Below, piece after piece: positions 25,972 through 35,198 of a stretch of DNA of 51,601 nucleotides. The stretch spans positions 1-51,601 of the forward strand of contig JAOZSV010000004.1 in assembly GCA_029939505.1 (NCBI GenBank), in the 5' to 3' direction. Origin of the DNA: Thiotrichaceae bacterium. GTDB taxonomy: Bacteria; Pseudomonadota; Gammaproteobacteria; Beggiatoales; Beggiatoaceae. Made by a program: the position numbers and the translations under genes. Under the pieces are notes generated by a model, which had not been told where the DNA came from, did no database searches, and saw only the letters and a program-made list of their open reading frames with translations. How positions within the stretch are numbered: position 1 is the stretch's first letter; every line of letters begins with the position of its first letter.

Positions 25972-26745
25972 ATGGGATTAGCAAAACGTATTATCCCCTG
26001 TCTTGATGTCGATGCTGGACGGGTGGTTAAAGGTGTTAAGTTTGTCAATATCCGCGATGCCGGTGATCCGATAGAAGTTGCCAAGCGTTATGATGAACAA
26101 GGCGCGGATGAAGTGACTTTCTTGGACATTACCGCGAGTTCGGATGCCCGTGATACGATGGTGCATGTCGTTGAAGAGGTTGCCAGCGAAGTGTTTATTC
26201 CGTTAACAGTCGGTGGCGGCATTCGTCAATTGGCCGATGTTCGGCGTATGCTTAAAGCAGGTGCGGATAAAGTGGCCATTAACACGGCCGCAGTGTTCAA
26301 TCCTGAGTTTGTCAAAGAAGCCAGCGATCATTTTGGTTCACAGTGCATTGTGGTAGCGATTGATGCTAAACAAGTCAGCAAAAACGGTGAGCCCCTGCGT
26401 TGGGAAATTTTCACGCACGGTGGGCGAAAACCGACGGGCCTTGACGCGGTGGCATGGGCAAAAAAAATGGTCGATTTTGGCTCTGGCGAAATCTTGCTCA
26501 CCAGTATGGATCGGGATGGCACGCGCAATGGTTTTGATTTGGCGTTGACACGCACTATCAGTGAGGCCGTTAGTGTACCCGTGATTGCGTCCGGTGGCGT
26601 GGGCACGTTAGAGCATCTTGCCGAGGGTGTCCTTGAAGGTAAGGCTGATGCGGTGTTAGCAGCGAGTATTTTTCATTTTGGTGAATATACCATTGTTGAG
26701 GCTAAACAAGTGATGGCAGCGCAGGGGATTGAGGTGCGCTTGTAA
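25972..26745 (+). CDS. hisF: Imidazole glycerol phosphate synthase subunit HisF
   Basis: HisF is the cyclase half of IGP synthase. With ammonia from the HisH glutaminase it converts PRFAR to imidazole glycerol phosphate and AICAR in histidine synthesis. This 257-residue TIM barrel shows [20 protein letters not shown] with catalytic Asp12, VGGGIR, the second catalytic Asp131 in [22 protein letters not shown], and phosphate loops IASGGVG and [11 protein letters not shown]-like [10 protein letters not shown]. It is complete and intact. No other his gene is nearby. Its ATG directly follows a TAACTGA heptamer array, with no Shine-Dalgarno sequence, so initiation or control may involve that array. 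Confidence 0.96.
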   Translation: MGLAKRIIPCLDVDAGRVVKGVKFVNIRDAGDPIEVAKRYDEQGADEVTFLDITASSDARDTMVHVVEEVASEVFIPLTVGGGIRQLADVRRMLKAGADKVAINTAAVFNPEFVKEASDHFGSQCIVVAIDAKQVSKNGEPLRWEIFTHGGRKPTGLDAVAWAKKMVDFGSGEILLTSMDRDGTRNGFDLALTRTISEAVSVPVIASGGVGTLEHLAEGVLEGKADAVLAASIFHFGEYTIVEAKQVMAAQGIEVRL

Positions 26746-26773
26746 TTAGTGTCCATGCATAGTGTCCATGCAG

Positions 26774-27069
26774 TTCCCAGGGCGTTGCCCTGGGCTTTAA
26801 TAAAGCGCCCTTTCAGGGCTGAACCGCAGGTGTTCAGCCCCAACGGGGCGAATTATTATAGCCTGGGGCAACGCCCCAGGTACAGGTATGCCCTTGTCTT
26901 TGCGCATTAAAATAGGTTCCCAGGGCGTTGCCCTGGGCTTTAATAAAGCGCCCTTTCAGGGCTAGCCCCAGGTGTTCAGCCCCTTTGGTGCGAATTATTA
27001 TAGCCTGGGGCAACGCCCCAGGTGCCCCTTTGGTGCGAATTATTATAGCCTGGGGCAACGCCCCAGGTG
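26774..27069. repeat. Tandem family B block between hisF and lolD
   Basis: Repeated CCCAGGGCGTTGCCCTGGG and CCTGGGGCAACGCCCCAGG hairpins, alternating with GCCCTTTCAGGGC and GCCCC-AAC-GGGGC. The last unit (CCCCTTTGGTGCGAATTATT) repeats at 45-bp spacing (26980, 27025). It lies between convergent genes and could terminate both transcripts. Confidence 0.85.
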
Positions 27070-27082
27070 CTCTGCTAGCCTG

Positions 27083-27763
27083 TTATTCTTCCATCAACAT
27101 GCCATCAACTAACCGCAACGTCCTATCCATACGATCTGCGAGGGTGGGCGCATGTGTGACTAGCACTAAACTTGTGCCGACGGCATGATTTAACTCAAGC
27201 ATACGTTGATACACTTGTTCCGCCGTGCGATGATCTAAATTGCCAGTGGGTTCGTCGGCTAAGACACATTTGGGTTCTGTTACCAGTGCCCGGGCTACCG
27301 CTGCCCGTTGCCGTTCCCCGCCTGACAGTTCCCCCGGTTTATGTTTTAGGCGTTGCCCTAAACCCACTTGCGTCAAGACAGAAACGGCCTTTTCGCTGGC
27401 TTCCGCAGGGGACAAGCCACGAATCAATAAGGGCATGCCAACATTTTCTAAGGCGGTAAATTCTGGCAATAAATGGTGAAATTGGTACACAAAACCTAAG
27501 TTTTGATTGCGCCATAAACCCGCTTTGGCTGGACTTAAGCGGTTTATCAGTCGCCCCGCCACCCAGATTTTACCTTGGCTAGGATTGTCTAAACCGCCCA
27601 ACAGATGCAACAAGGTACTTTTACCAGCCCCAGAGCTACCAACAATAGCCACTTGTTCACCGGCTTTGATACTCAAATTGATACCGCATAAGACATCAAC
27701 AGAAAGATCGCCTTCTTTGAAACGCTTATGCACATTTTGACAACTCAGCACAACTTCACTCAT
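27083..27763 (-). CDS. lolD: Lipoprotein-releasing ABC transporter ATPase LolD
   Basis: LolD powers release of outer-membrane lipoproteins from the inner membrane to the LolA carrier. The 226 residues have Walker A GSSGAGKS (42-49), the family-specific [16 protein letters not shown] (93-108), signature LSGGE (146-150) and Walker B VLADEP (167-172). ATG 27763 was chosen because [13 protein letters not shown] is the normal start; 36 bp further upstream lies inside lolC. It overlaps the end of lolC by 8 bp on the same strand, so the two are co-translated. No second lolE-like permease follows, which fits systems using one LolC/E-type (LolF) dimer. Confidence 0.96.
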   Translation of the reverse strand: MSEVVLSCQNVHKRFKEGDLSVDVLCGINLSIKAGEQVAIVGSSGAGKSTLLHLLGGLDNPSQGKIWVAGRLINRLSPAKAGLWRNQNLGFVYQFHHLLPEFTALENVGMPLLIRGLSPAEASEKAVSVLTQVGLGQRLKHKPGELSGGERQRAAVARALVTEPKCVLADEPTGNLDHRTAEQVYQRMLELNHAVGTSLVLVTHAPTLADRMDRTLRLVDGMLMEE

Positions 27764-29006
27764 AACGCAAAGCCTCAGCCGGTTGGGTACGGGATGCACG
27801 CCAAGCGGGATAAAGGGTTCCTAAGAAACTGATTATTAAAGATAAGCTGCTGATTTTATAAACATCAGCCCATCGTAAGTCTGAAGGTAAATCACTGATG
27901 TAATAGATGTCTGGGGACAGAAATTGAACCCCAAAAAAGTGTTCAATCGCCGGAATCACCGTTTCAATATTCAAGGCTAAACTAATCCCGCCGCCTAATC
28001 CTAATAGGGTACCAAAGATACCTATTAACGCGCCCTGCACCATAAAAATTGCCATCACAGTGCCCGGTGTCGCGCCCAACGTTCTTAAAATCGCAATATC
28101 GGCCTGTTTTTCCGTCACCACCATGACTAACGTGGAAACAATGTTGAAGGCTGCCACCGCAACAATCAACGTCAAAATGATAAACATCACAGCTTTTTCC
28201 ATTTTAATCGCTTCAAAAAAATTTTTATGGCGATAAGTCCAATCGTAGCTGTGATAACCTAATGGTAATTCTTCTCGTAAACCATGACTGAATGATTGGG
28301 CGAGAAACATATCATCCAATTTGACATTCAAACCGTGAATGCTGCCCGCAGGCATTCGCAGTAATTTGGCTGCGTCTTCAATGTGCAATAATACTAAGCC
28401 GCTGTCAAATTCATGCATACCGATGTGAAAGATACCTTGCACGGTAAAACGTTTCATGCGGGGCAGTAAACCGATGATTGTTACCGAGATTTGTGGTACA
28501 ACCAGCGTGACTTTATCGCCCACCCAAACACCGAGTGTATGTGCCAGTTCTCTTCCCAATACAATGCCAAATTTACCGGCTTTAAGATTATCTATACTGC
28601 CGGCCTCCATTTTCTCTTTGACTTGAGAAACTTGGGGCTCAAGTTCGGGAGAAATACCTTGCAAAAATGTGCCTTCGACATTTTTGTTATGGGTGAGCAT
28701 GGCTTGGCCTTGTATAAAGGGTGCGACCCCGGTGACATGGGGCCGTGTCTGTAATTGTTGCACCAAACTTTGCCAGTCGCGCCGATTGTTCTCGCTAGTG
28801 AGAACGACGACATGCGCGGACATGCCCAACATGCGAAGACGTAATTCCTTTTCAAAACCATTCATCACCGATAATACCGTAATGAGTGCTGTCACGCCTA
28901 AAGCGATACCCAGTATGGAGGTTAACGATATGAATGAAATGAAATGATTACGACGTTTTGCGCGTGTGTAGCGCAAACCAATATAGAAAGGGAGTGGTTT
29001 AAACAT
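27756..29006 (-). CDS. lolC: Lipoprotein-releasing permease LolC/LolE type
   Basis: This is the membrane subunit of the LolCDE complex, 416 residues. The first membrane segment is at about 24-50 ([20 protein letters not shown]). A large periplasmic domain follows (about 50-270, with [17 protein letters not shown] and [13 protein letters not shown]). The last third is an FtsX/MacB-type permease with three membrane segments ([31 protein letters not shown] and [16 protein letters not shown]), ending PAEALRYE as usual. ATG 29006 was chosen from family length; the in-frame stretch to 29156 translates repeat DNA. A TATAAT box sits only 6 bp upstream. Confidence 0.95.
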   Translation of the reverse strand: MFKPLPFYIGLRYTRAKRRNHFISFISLTSILGIALGVTALITVLSVMNGFEKELRLRMLGMSAHVVVLTSENNRRDWQSLVQQLQTRPHVTGVAPFIQGQAMLTHNKNVEGTFLQGISPELEPQVSQVKEKMEAGSIDNLKAGKFGIVLGRELAHTLGVWVGDKVTLVVPQISVTIIGLLPRMKRFTVQGIFHIGMHEFDSGLVLLHIEDAAKLLRMPAGSIHGLNVKLDDMFLAQSFSHGLREELPLGYHSYDWTYRHKNFFEAIKMEKAVMFIILTLIVAVAAFNIVSTLVMVVTEKQADIAILRTLGATPGTVMAIFMVQGALIGIFGTLLGLGGGISLALNIETVIPAIEHFFGVQFLSPDIYYISDLPSDLRWADVYKISSLSLIISFLGTLYPAWRASRTQPAEALRYE

Positions 29007-29012
29007 GAGCGA

Positions 29013-29021
29013 ATTATACCA
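29013..29021 (-). promoter_or_regulatory. Extended -10 box directly before lolC
   Basis: On the minus strand TGGTATAAT ends 6 bases before the lolC ATG, with no ribosome-binding site between. If used, the transcript would start at or next to the ATG (leaderless). A heptamer array lies directly upstream at 29037-29061. Confidence 0.4.
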
Positions 29022-29036
29022 GATTGATATGTTGAA

Positions 29037-29061
29037 ATGGGTAATGGGTAATGGGTAATGA
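29037..29061. repeat. Heptamer tandem repeat ATGGGTA x3
   Basis: GGGTAATGGGTAATGGGTAA, read on the lolC strand as repeated CATTACC. It lies about 30-55 bp upstream of lolC. Confidence 0.85.
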
Positions 29062-29535
29062 ATATTCCCAATTAATTCCTTAAGGTAAAAATTGTGTTCA
29101 CGCCTAAAGTTTTTGCGCACAAAAACTTTGCGGGCAAAACGCTTTACGGTTTCCAAAACGCTTTACGGTTTCTAATTTGGACAAAACCTTCAAGGTTTCT
29201 AAAACCTTGAAGGTTTCTAAAACCTTGAAGGTTTCTATATTAAATTGTTTTTAGTCCTAATTTTAAATGTTTAAATTCGTTATTCTCGATTCTAGATTCT
29301 CAATTTAGAGATTAACAGATTTTAAGGCCTTGAAATTAGGGGTTATCTAAAATCCGTTATAATAAATTCGTTATTATAAACATAATGTTGAGTTATTTTG
29401 GGCAAAACCTTGAAGGTTTCTAACTTTTGGCCTTGAAATTTTATTTCAAGGTATTATAATAATTAACTTATTTTATATTATAGTTTTTTATACTAACAAT
29501 AACGACAAGGATTATATATAAGAAAGGATACGGTA
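29062..29535. repeat. Family H and G repeats, family D arm
   Basis: CTAAAGTTTTTGCGC-ACAAAAACTTTG at about 29103-29130, AACGCTTTACGGTTT copies at 29139-29171, AAACCTTGAAGGTTTC repeated in tandem at about 29183-29236, and a family D arm (CGACAAGGATTATATATAAG, about 29502-29521). No gene. Confidence 0.7.
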
Positions 29536-29640
29536 ATGACACGCACGATAGAAATTTTGGTTGTGCAAGAACAGCCAGGGGCACAGCCAGGGGCGTTGCT
29601 CCTGGCTTTAATAATACGCACCAAAGGGGCTAGGTTTTAA
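29536..29640 (+). pseudogene. Possible gene start interrupted by a family B repeat
   Basis: ATG 29536 with AAGGAT upstream opens MTRTIEILVVQEQPG, then the frame enters a family B hairpin (CAGGGGCGTTGCTCCTGG) and stops after 34 codons. It may be the remains of a gene. It could equally be chance. Confidence 0.3.
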
Positions 29641-29658
29641 AGCCCTTTGGTGCTTGGC

Positions 29659-29710
29659 TCAGGAGTCCAAACTTTAGTTTGGGCGGTCCAAGATAAATCT
29701 TGGACTCCTG
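29659..29710. repeat. Family I hairpin before ccmD
   Basis: CAGGAGTCCAAACTTTAG ... AATCTTGGACTCCTG forms an inverted repeat about 65 bp before the ccmD start. Confidence 0.65.
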
Positions 29711-29773
29711 CTACCCGTCAATAGAACATTGACAGAATACCAGGCTTGTCGTTATTGCTTTTCGGACATCACT

Positions 29774-29944
29774 ATGAAAGAGTTTTTCGATATGGGCGGT
29801 TACGCCTTTTTTGTCTGGATGAGCTACGGTTTAACCCTAGTCGTCCTTGTTGCTAATTTAATCAGTCCTATTGTTTGGGAACGCAACTTGTTGCGTGTAT
29901 TGGCTCGTAAACTACGGAGAAAAAATCGTGATAACAATCACTAA
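29774..29944 (+). CDS. ccmD: Haem exporter accessory protein CcmD
   Basis: CcmD is a tiny inner-membrane protein that helps release haem-loaded CcmE from the CcmABC complex in cytochrome c maturation. The 56 residues contain MGGYAFFVWMSYGLTLVVLV (7-26), the typical Tyr-rich membrane helix, followed by a basic tail (RKLRRKNRDNN). ATG 29774 gives the normal family length. The gene overlaps ccmE by 17 bp. The genes ccmA, ccmB and ccmC that normally precede it are not in the window; repeats occupy that place. Confidence 0.9.
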   Translation: MKEFFDMGGYAFFVWMSYGLTLVVLVANLISPIVWERNLLRVLARKLRRKNRDNNH

Positions 29945-30389
29945 AACCCATAAAAAACGCCTTGGTACCGTATTCTTGATAGTTTTCGGTATCGGCGTTA
30001 GTGTCGCTTTGCTACTGGTTGCGGCTGGCATCTTTACGTCTATTTTTGTCACGCCTACCCAAGTCATGGCGGGAGAAGTGCCAAAAGATAGACAACTTCG
30101 TCTCGGTGGTGTGGTGACTAAAGGAAGTGTGCAACACGCTTCCGATAGCTTGCTGATTACGTTTGATGTCACCGATTGCGACCACACGATATCGGTGCAA
30201 TACGAAGGCATTTTGCCGGATTTATTCCGTGAAGGGCAAGGTATTTTGGCAGAGGGGCGGTTACAAGAAGATGGCACTTTTTTAGCTGAAACGGTGTTGG
30301 CTAAACATGATGAAAATTACGTGCCGGCTGAATTGGCTGATACCTTGGAAGATAATGCTTGTTTTGAAAGTGGACATGAAAAAATATGA
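29928..30389 (+). CDS. ccmE: Cytochrome c maturation haem chaperone CcmE
   Basis: CcmE carries haem covalently from CcmC to the CcmF ligase in the periplasm. The 153 residues comprise a membrane anchor (about 12-34), the OB-fold beta-barrel (LRLGGVVTKGSV, FDVTDCDHTISVQYEG, LPDLFREGQGILAEG) and the haem-binding His127 in LAKHDENYVP. The start is GTG 29928, chosen because GGAGA lies 7 bases upstream and the frame before it translates ccmD sequence. The stop overlaps the ccmF ATG (ATGA), so ccmD, ccmE and ccmF form a tightly coupled operon. Confidence 0.95.
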   Translation: MITITKTHKKRLGTVFLIVFGIGVSVALLLVAAGIFTSIFVTPTQVMAGEVPKDRQLRLGGVVTKGSVQHASDSLLITFDVTDCDHTISVQYEGILPDLFREGQGILAEGRLQEDGTFLAETVLAKHDENYVPAELADTLEDNACFESGHEKI

Positions 30390-32443
30390 TACCTGAACTT
30401 GGACAGTTTGCGTTAATTTTGGCTCTTTGTTTGGCCGTGGTACAAACGATATTTCCGTTCATTGGCGCAGCGCGTGGCATTCCTAATTGGATGGCGGTGG
30501 CTCGTCCGGCGGCGACTGGGCAGTTGGTGTTTATGAGTCTGGCTTATGGCTGCTTGACTTATGCCTTTGTTAATAATGACTTTTCTGTCAGTTATGTCGC
30601 TAATCACTCCAATAGTGAATTGCCGCTGATTTACCGATATGTCAGCGTTTGGGGTGGACACGAAGGCTCTTTACTGTTATGGGCTGTGATGTTGAGTTTA
30701 TGGACTTTTGCAGTTGCTATCTTCAGTCGTAGCCTGCCAACAGCGATGGTGGCGCGAGTTATTGCGGTGATGGGCTTTGTCAGCGTTGGCTTTTTGCTGT
30801 TTATGCTCTTTACGTCTAACCCGTTTGATCGCGTTTTTCCAGCACCCATTGATGGGCGCGATCTTAACCCGTTGTTACAAGATCCTGGCTTGGTGGTACA
30901 TCCACCGATGTTATATATGGGTTATGTTGGTTTTTCGGTGGCGTTTAGTTTTGCGATTGCAGCCCTGTTGGGTGGGAAACTGGATAGTGCATGGGCGCGA
31001 TGGTCAAGGCCTTGGACATTGGTGGCTTGGCTGTTTTTAACTTTGGGCATTACTTTGGGCAGTTGGTGGGCTTATTATGAACTGGGTTGGGGCGGCTGGT
31101 GGTTTTGGGATCCGGTCGAAAATGCGTCATTTATGCCTTGGTTGATTGGCACCGCTTTGATTCATTCCCTGGCTGTCACTGAAAAACGGGGGGCGTTTAA
31201 AAACTGGACCGTGCTATTGGCTATCCTCGCCTTTTCGCTGAGTTTATTAGGGACTTTCTTAGTCCGTTCTGGCGTATTAACCTCGGTTCACGCGTTTGCG
31301 ACTGATCCCGCCCGAGGCGTTTTTATTCTGGCCTTCTTGGGTGTGGTCATCGGTTTCTCTTTGTTCCTCTATGCGTGGCGTGCGCCGAGTGTTGGCAAAG
31401 GCGGTCATTTTGGACTGCTATCACGGGAAACGTTATTACTGCTCAATAATATATTGTTACTCGTTGCTTGTGCCGCTGTGTTGTTAGGGACTTTATATCC
31501 ACTCTTTATAGATGCGTTGGGCATGGGCAAAATGTCAGTGGGTCCCCCCTATTTTGGCTTGGTCTTTTTCTGGATTATGGCACCGTTGTTGTTTCTACTC
31601 GGTATTGGGCCGCTCACGCGCTGGAAAAGCGAGCAGATGAAAACCTTATTTATTCGTTTACGCTACATTTTTCTTGCCAGTATCGCGTTGGGATTATGCC
31701 TAGCGGTCGTGATGATAATCTCATTTCCTGATGCCATTTACAACGGGTTACTCGGAAAAGATGTCGATTTGACGGCTTTCTGGGATAAGGTGACAACCGC
31801 TTTGGTGGTTTTTTCTGGTCTTGCAGTGGCAGTGTGGATTATTTTGAGCAGTGTGCAAAATGTTCGTGAAAAACTCTCCCACAAAAAGGGCTGGGCGGGG
31901 TTACGCAGTTTACAGCGTAGTTTTTACGGTATGACGGTGGCTCATATTGGCGTAGCGGTGTTTGTGATCGGTGCTATCTTATCCAATGCGTTTAGCATTG
32001 AAAAAGATGTGCTGATGAAACCGCATGAACCATTGGAAGTCATGGGACATCGCTTTATCTTTGAAGGCACCCAATCGCTTAATGGCCCGAACTATGATGC
32101 TGAACAAGGCGTTGTCAGAGTGCTTAAAAATGGTGAAAAAGTGACGGTATTGTATCCCGAAAAACGGGTTTATCGGGCACAACAACAGATGCCGATGACG
32201 GAAGCAGATATTGACTGGGGCTTCACACGCGATATTTATGTGGCGTTAGGTGATCCACGGGGCGATGAGGGCGCGTGGAGTGTGCGCGTCTATTATAAGC
32301 CATTTATTCGCTGGATTTGGTTGGGCGGATTGCTGATGGCATTGGGTGGTTTGTTGGCTGCCACTGATAAACGCTATCGTCGGACGAGAGTTCGTCCTGC
32401 GGCTAAGCCGGTAGTGGGTGTTGCGGTTTCTTCAGCGGCTTAG
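30386..32443 (+). CDS. ccmF: Haem lyase subunit CcmF
   Basis: CcmF is the polytopic inner-membrane core of the system I cytochrome c synthetase. It transfers haem from CcmE to the CxxCH sites of apocytochromes. The 685 residues form some 14-15 membrane segments. The periplasmic WWD signature WGGWWFWDPVEN (235-246) is intact, as are conserved His residues such as His173 in VVHPPMLYMG and His260. The C-terminal domain (about 500-650) and final membrane helix are present. Length is normal. It starts by a 4-bp overlap with ccmE. The normal successor ccmG lies after a 490-bp repeat block. Confidence 0.97.
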   Translation: MIPELGQFALILALCLAVVQTIFPFIGAARGIPNWMAVARPAATGQLVFMSLAYGCLTYAFVNNDFSVSYVANHSNSELPLIYRYVSVWGGHEGSLLLWAVMLSLWTFAVAIFSRSLPTAMVARVIAVMGFVSVGFLLFMLFTSNPFDRVFPAPIDGRDLNPLLQDPGLVVHPPMLYMGYVGFSVAFSFAIAALLGGKLDSAWARWSRPWTLVAWLFLTLGITLGSWWAYYELGWGGWWFWDPVENASFMPWLIGTALIHSLAVTEKRGAFKNWTVLLAILAFSLSLLGTFLVRSGVLTSVHAFATDPARGVFILAFLGVVIGFSLFLYAWRAPSVGKGGHFGLLSRETLLLLNNILLLVACAAVLLGTLYPLFIDALGMGKMSVGPPYFGLVFFWIMAPLLFLLGIGPLTRWKSEQMKTLFIRLRYIFLASIALGLCLAVVMIISFPDAIYNGLLGKDVDLTAFWDKVTTALVVFSGLAVAVWIILSSVQNVREKLSHKKGWAGLRSLQRSFYGMTVAHIGVAVFVIGAILSNAFSIEKDVLMKPHEPLEVMGHRFIFEGTQSLNGPNYDAEQGVVRVLKNGEKVTVLYPEKRVYRAQQQMPMTEADIDWGFTRDIYVALGDPRGDEGAWSVRVYYKPFIRWIWLGGLLMALGGLLAATDKRYRRTRVRPAAKPVVGVAVSSAA

Positions 32444-32500
32444 AAATAGGAATCCAAACGAAAGTGCCAGGTAGTTACACTGGCTATAGTTTTTCAGACA

Positions 32501-32534
32501 CGGATGCTATCCCTTCCTAGGGATAGTATCCGTT
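32501..32534 (+). terminator. Family C hairpin after ccmF, possible terminator
   Basis: CGGATGCTATCCC-TTCCTA-GGGATAGTATCCG is a stem of about 13 bp starting 58 bp after the ccmF stop. It lacks a U-tract, so termination is not certain. Confidence 0.4.
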
Positions 32535-32935
32535 AACTTTGAAAAGGGGCTTTAAACCAGAGGCGTTGCCCCTGGCTATATTAATTTCGCACCAAAGGGG
32601 CTTTAAAACTTCCAGGGACGTTGCCCCTGGAACTAAAATTGTATTTTACGCAATCGGGAAATGCTATATTCCATTTTTGGGCAGATCTGGTGGGCAAGCG
32701 GGCTGAAAGAGGGTGGTATTTTTTAAGTTTCGAGCGCCCGCTTACCCACCCTACAAATCCTATTTTTCTGTCTGAATTCTGATTCAGACAGAAAAATAGG
32801 GTGAAAAATGAGGAGCAAAATCAGTTCAAATTTAACACCCTAGTTCCAGGGGCGTTGCCCCTGGCTATATTAATTTCGCCCCGTTGGGGCTTGAGTATCA
32901 AAATTTTTTACCACAAACCGGAAACAATAATATTT
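32535..32935. repeat. Repeat block inserted between ccmF and ccmG
   Basis: Family B hairpins (CAGAGGCGTTGCCCCTGG at about 32563-32580; CAGGGACGTTGCCCCTGG; CAGGGGCGTTGCCCCTGG at about 32847), an A-like pair (GTGGGCAAGCGGGC ... GCCCGCTTACCCACCCTAC, about 32690-32756), and a long hairpin CCTATTTTTCTGTCTGAATT/ATTCAGACAGAAAAATAGG at 32759-32800. Inverse arms GGGTGAAAAAT and ATTTAACACCC follow. Confidence 0.8.
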
Positions 32936-33460
32936 ATGTTACGTCATTTACTCCCTTTGGGCCTATTTTTGATATTGGCGGGCTTTTTATATGTGGGTTT
33001 GGGTTTAAACCCACGCGAGATGAATTCGGCTCTGATTGGTCAACCGGCGCCGGCTTTCATATTACCAGCACTCAGTGGTTCTGAAAACACATTGAGTAAT
33101 AAGGACTTTATGGGTAAAGTCTCATTACTTAATATATGGGCTTCTTGGTGTGTCACTTGTCGTTATGAACATCATATATTGATGCAAGCAAAGGAAGAAG
33201 GCTACGTTGTCTATGGACTGGATTATAAAGATACTTTGGCAGAGGCCAAAATGGTGTTAGCGCGTAGCGGAAGTCCTTATCAAAAAAGCGGCTTTGATTC
33301 AGATGGTAACGTCGGCATGGAGTGGGGCGTGACAGGCACGCCTGAAACCTTTGTGATTGATAAACAGGGGATTGTGCGCTATAAAAAAGTCGGGCAAATG
33401 ACGGAAGAACTTTGGCTGGAAACCATTAAGCCGTTGATTCAGGAATTGGAAAAAAGTTAG
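32936..33460 (+). CDS. ccmG: Thiol:disulfide interchange protein CcmG/DsbE
   Basis: CcmG is a membrane-anchored thioredoxin that reduces apocytochrome c cysteines in the periplasm before haem attachment. The 174 residues have an anchor (about 5-23), the IGQPAPAFILPAL start of the domain, the active site WASWCVTCRYEH (Cys72-Cys75) and the cis-Pro loop GTPETFVID. ATG 32936 was chosen because the 45 codons before it translate family B repeat DNA. The order ccmDEF-G is normal, but the repeat block breaks the usual overlap. The genes ccmH and ccmI do not follow. Confidence 0.94.
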   Translation: MLRHLLPLGLFLILAGFLYVGLGLNPREMNSALIGQPAPAFILPALSGSENTLSNKDFMGKVSLLNIWASWCVTCRYEHHILMQAKEEGYVVYGLDYKDTLAEAKMVLARSGSPYQKSGFDSDGNVGMEWGVTGTPETFVIDKQGIVRYKKVGQMTEELWLETIKPLIQELEKS

Positions 33461-33476
33461 GTGTGAACTCTGTATC

Positions 33477-33515
33477 AAACCTTCAATGTTTTGGAAACCT
33501 TGAAGGTTTTTTTTT
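33477..33515 (+). terminator. Rho-independent terminator after ccmG
   Basis: AAACCTTCAA ... TTGAAGGTTT stem followed by a run of T (to 33515), starting 16 bp after the ccmG stop. It is made from a family G repeat. Confidence 0.7.
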
Positions 33516-33552
33516 CTATAGATGTTCATATAATTAATTTCACTCAAAGTAA

Positions 33553-33585
33553 CGGATACTATCCCTAAGAAGGGATAGCATCCGT
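33553..33585. repeat. Family C hairpin
   Basis: CGGATACTATCCC-TAAGAA-GGGATAGCATCCG, between the ccmG terminator and the next gene. Confidence 0.8.
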
Positions 33586-33648
33586 TTCGTTATGTTGTCT
33601 TTTTTTATTGCCCTGTTCAATTCCAACCTATAAGAGGGAAAATCTAAG

Positions 33649-34083
33649 ATGACAACACATTTCACTGCGACAGAACTCGCTGATTTATCTGCTCAAGTCG
33701 ATGCACAACTGGGTGAACTAGACAATATGGTGCCTACCACCATGCGTGGTGCTAAATCAGCGTTGCCACCGGATAAACCCCCAACTGAGTTGCCACCCAA
33801 GCAACGCAAAGACATTGAGGAGACTGCTCAAGAAGAGGCGGATCATTTTTTGGTGAAATTGACGGATACTGCTAAACATATTTTCTGCAATGCCGATAGT
33901 GATTTGCAAAAACGCTATGGGATGTTTGGCAATCTCAAAAAGGACGAATTGTTGGAAAAATTAGCCGGCGGTATAGCGGTTCTGGGCTTTTCTGGAATAG
34001 CATTACATATTTTATCGGTGGCGATTGCGGTGTATATCTTGCATATTGGTGTTAAAGCGTTTAGTAGCAAATATTGCCAGTAA
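33649..34083 (+). CDS. Small membrane protein of unknown function
   Basis: I do not recognise this 144-residue protein. The N-terminal two thirds are hydrophilic, with a Pro-rich linker (LPPDKPPTELPPKQ, about 44-57) and an acidic helix (IEETAQEEADHFLVKL). The C-terminal part has one hydrophobic stretch at about 108-133 (GGIAVLGFSGIALHILSVAI) and could be a tail anchor. Real translation is suggested by GAGGG 12 bases before the ATG. It is the first gene of the accessory segment that contains the ligand-gated channel. No link is proven. Confidence 0.65.
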   Translation: MTTHFTATELADLSAQVDAQLGELDNMVPTTMRGAKSALPPDKPPTELPPKQRKDIEETAQEEADHFLVKLTDTAKHIFCNADSDLQKRYGMFGNLKKDELLEKLAGGIAVLGFSGIALHILSVAIAVYILHIGVKAFSSKYCQ

Positions 34084-34090
34084 TCTATAG

Positions 34091-34178
34091 TGCAGCTTCT
34101 TTATGGATTGTTCGGATAGTACAGCTTCTTTATGGATTGTTCGGATAGTACAGCTTCTTTATGGATTATTCGGATAAA
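34091..34178. repeat. 29-bp tandem repeat x3
   Basis: GCAGCTTCTTTATGGATTG begins at 34092, then ACAGCTTCTTTATGG at 34121 and 34150, each ending TTCGGATA. The inverse TATCCGAACAATC recurs at about 34282-34294. Confidence 0.8.
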
Positions 34179-35174
34179 TTAGTTCGTAGGGTGGGTAACG
34201 TCTTTTTGTTGCCCACCTCTATTGTGAGGATAAACTCAATCTCAAAATCCGAACAATCCGTCAATCCGTTGTACTAATTTATCCGAACAATCGAGTTTGG
34301 TGGGCAACAAAAAGACGTTACCGGCCCGAACTTTGTAAAGAAGGTGGGCAACAAAAAGACGTTACCCACCCTACGAACTGATGAAAAGAATTGGATTAAT
34401 CCGTTAATACCCAAAATCTTAGAACTGATAAGGTAACTCCAAATAACCAGAAAAAATCATATTATCAGGAGTACAAGGCGAACCTGGTACGAAAAAACGG
34501 CCGAATATGGAAAGGAGTACAAGGCGAACCTGGTACGAAAAAACTTTATTCTGATTGAAATTGTTTATCGTTCCCACGCGCCTGCGTGAAAACCAGAAAA
34601 TAAATAGCTCACTGGTACCAAGGACACTTATGTATAACGATGAAGGTGCAACCTGGGGGAAAAATCGAACCCTGGTTGGTATATTATTATTTCGACTGAT
34701 GCCAAACTAAAGTTTGGACTCCTGAAATACCCATCTCAATTTTTTGTCACGAACCAATTATTTTTTTATCAAGCACTTTCAAAAATTTGGCCCCTATTAA
34801 TAAGGCTTGCATTGAAAAATGGTCGAATGGGTAAGGTAGGCTCGAAAGAGTTGGCTTCTATCGCTTTTCAAGGAACTCAGGAATCTGAAGCGTTCCTTAT
34901 CCACACCGATATTTTTTAAATTTTATTCGACAATCGCAAGTCTGGTAGGTACTGAAGCACAAATAAACAGATATTTTACTGCAAAGGGTTTGCGCGGGGG
35001 ATTGCCCCTACGCAGTGCCAAGTACTGAAGCATAAATTTTTAGGTATTTTAAAAAAATCATGTAGGCAAAGGAAAAAGGTGGGCAAACCAAAAAACGTTT
35101 GCCCACCCTACAAAATACCAGAAAATTTATGAATTGCTTCTGTTAAAATACCTGAAAATTTATGGTTCAGTACT
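34179..35174. repeat. Intergenic repeat block (A, E, I families and a nested element)
   Basis: Family A copies at about 34187-34220 and 34298-34373; family E copies at about 34470-34498 and 34515-34543; a family I arm near 34702-34722. An element at 35021-35174 has inverted ends AAGTACTGAAGCATAAATTT and AAATTTATGGTTCAGTACTT with a family A hairpin (35078-35110) inside. 34560-34690 and 34730-34960 show nothing recognisable. Confidence 0.75.
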
Positions 35175-35198
35175 TATTTATAAGGAGGCAAATTCTTT

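Noticed and set aside
26834-27188. Frames over the family B block on both strands
   Set aside because: Encoded by palindromic repeats in both directions, a typical artefact.
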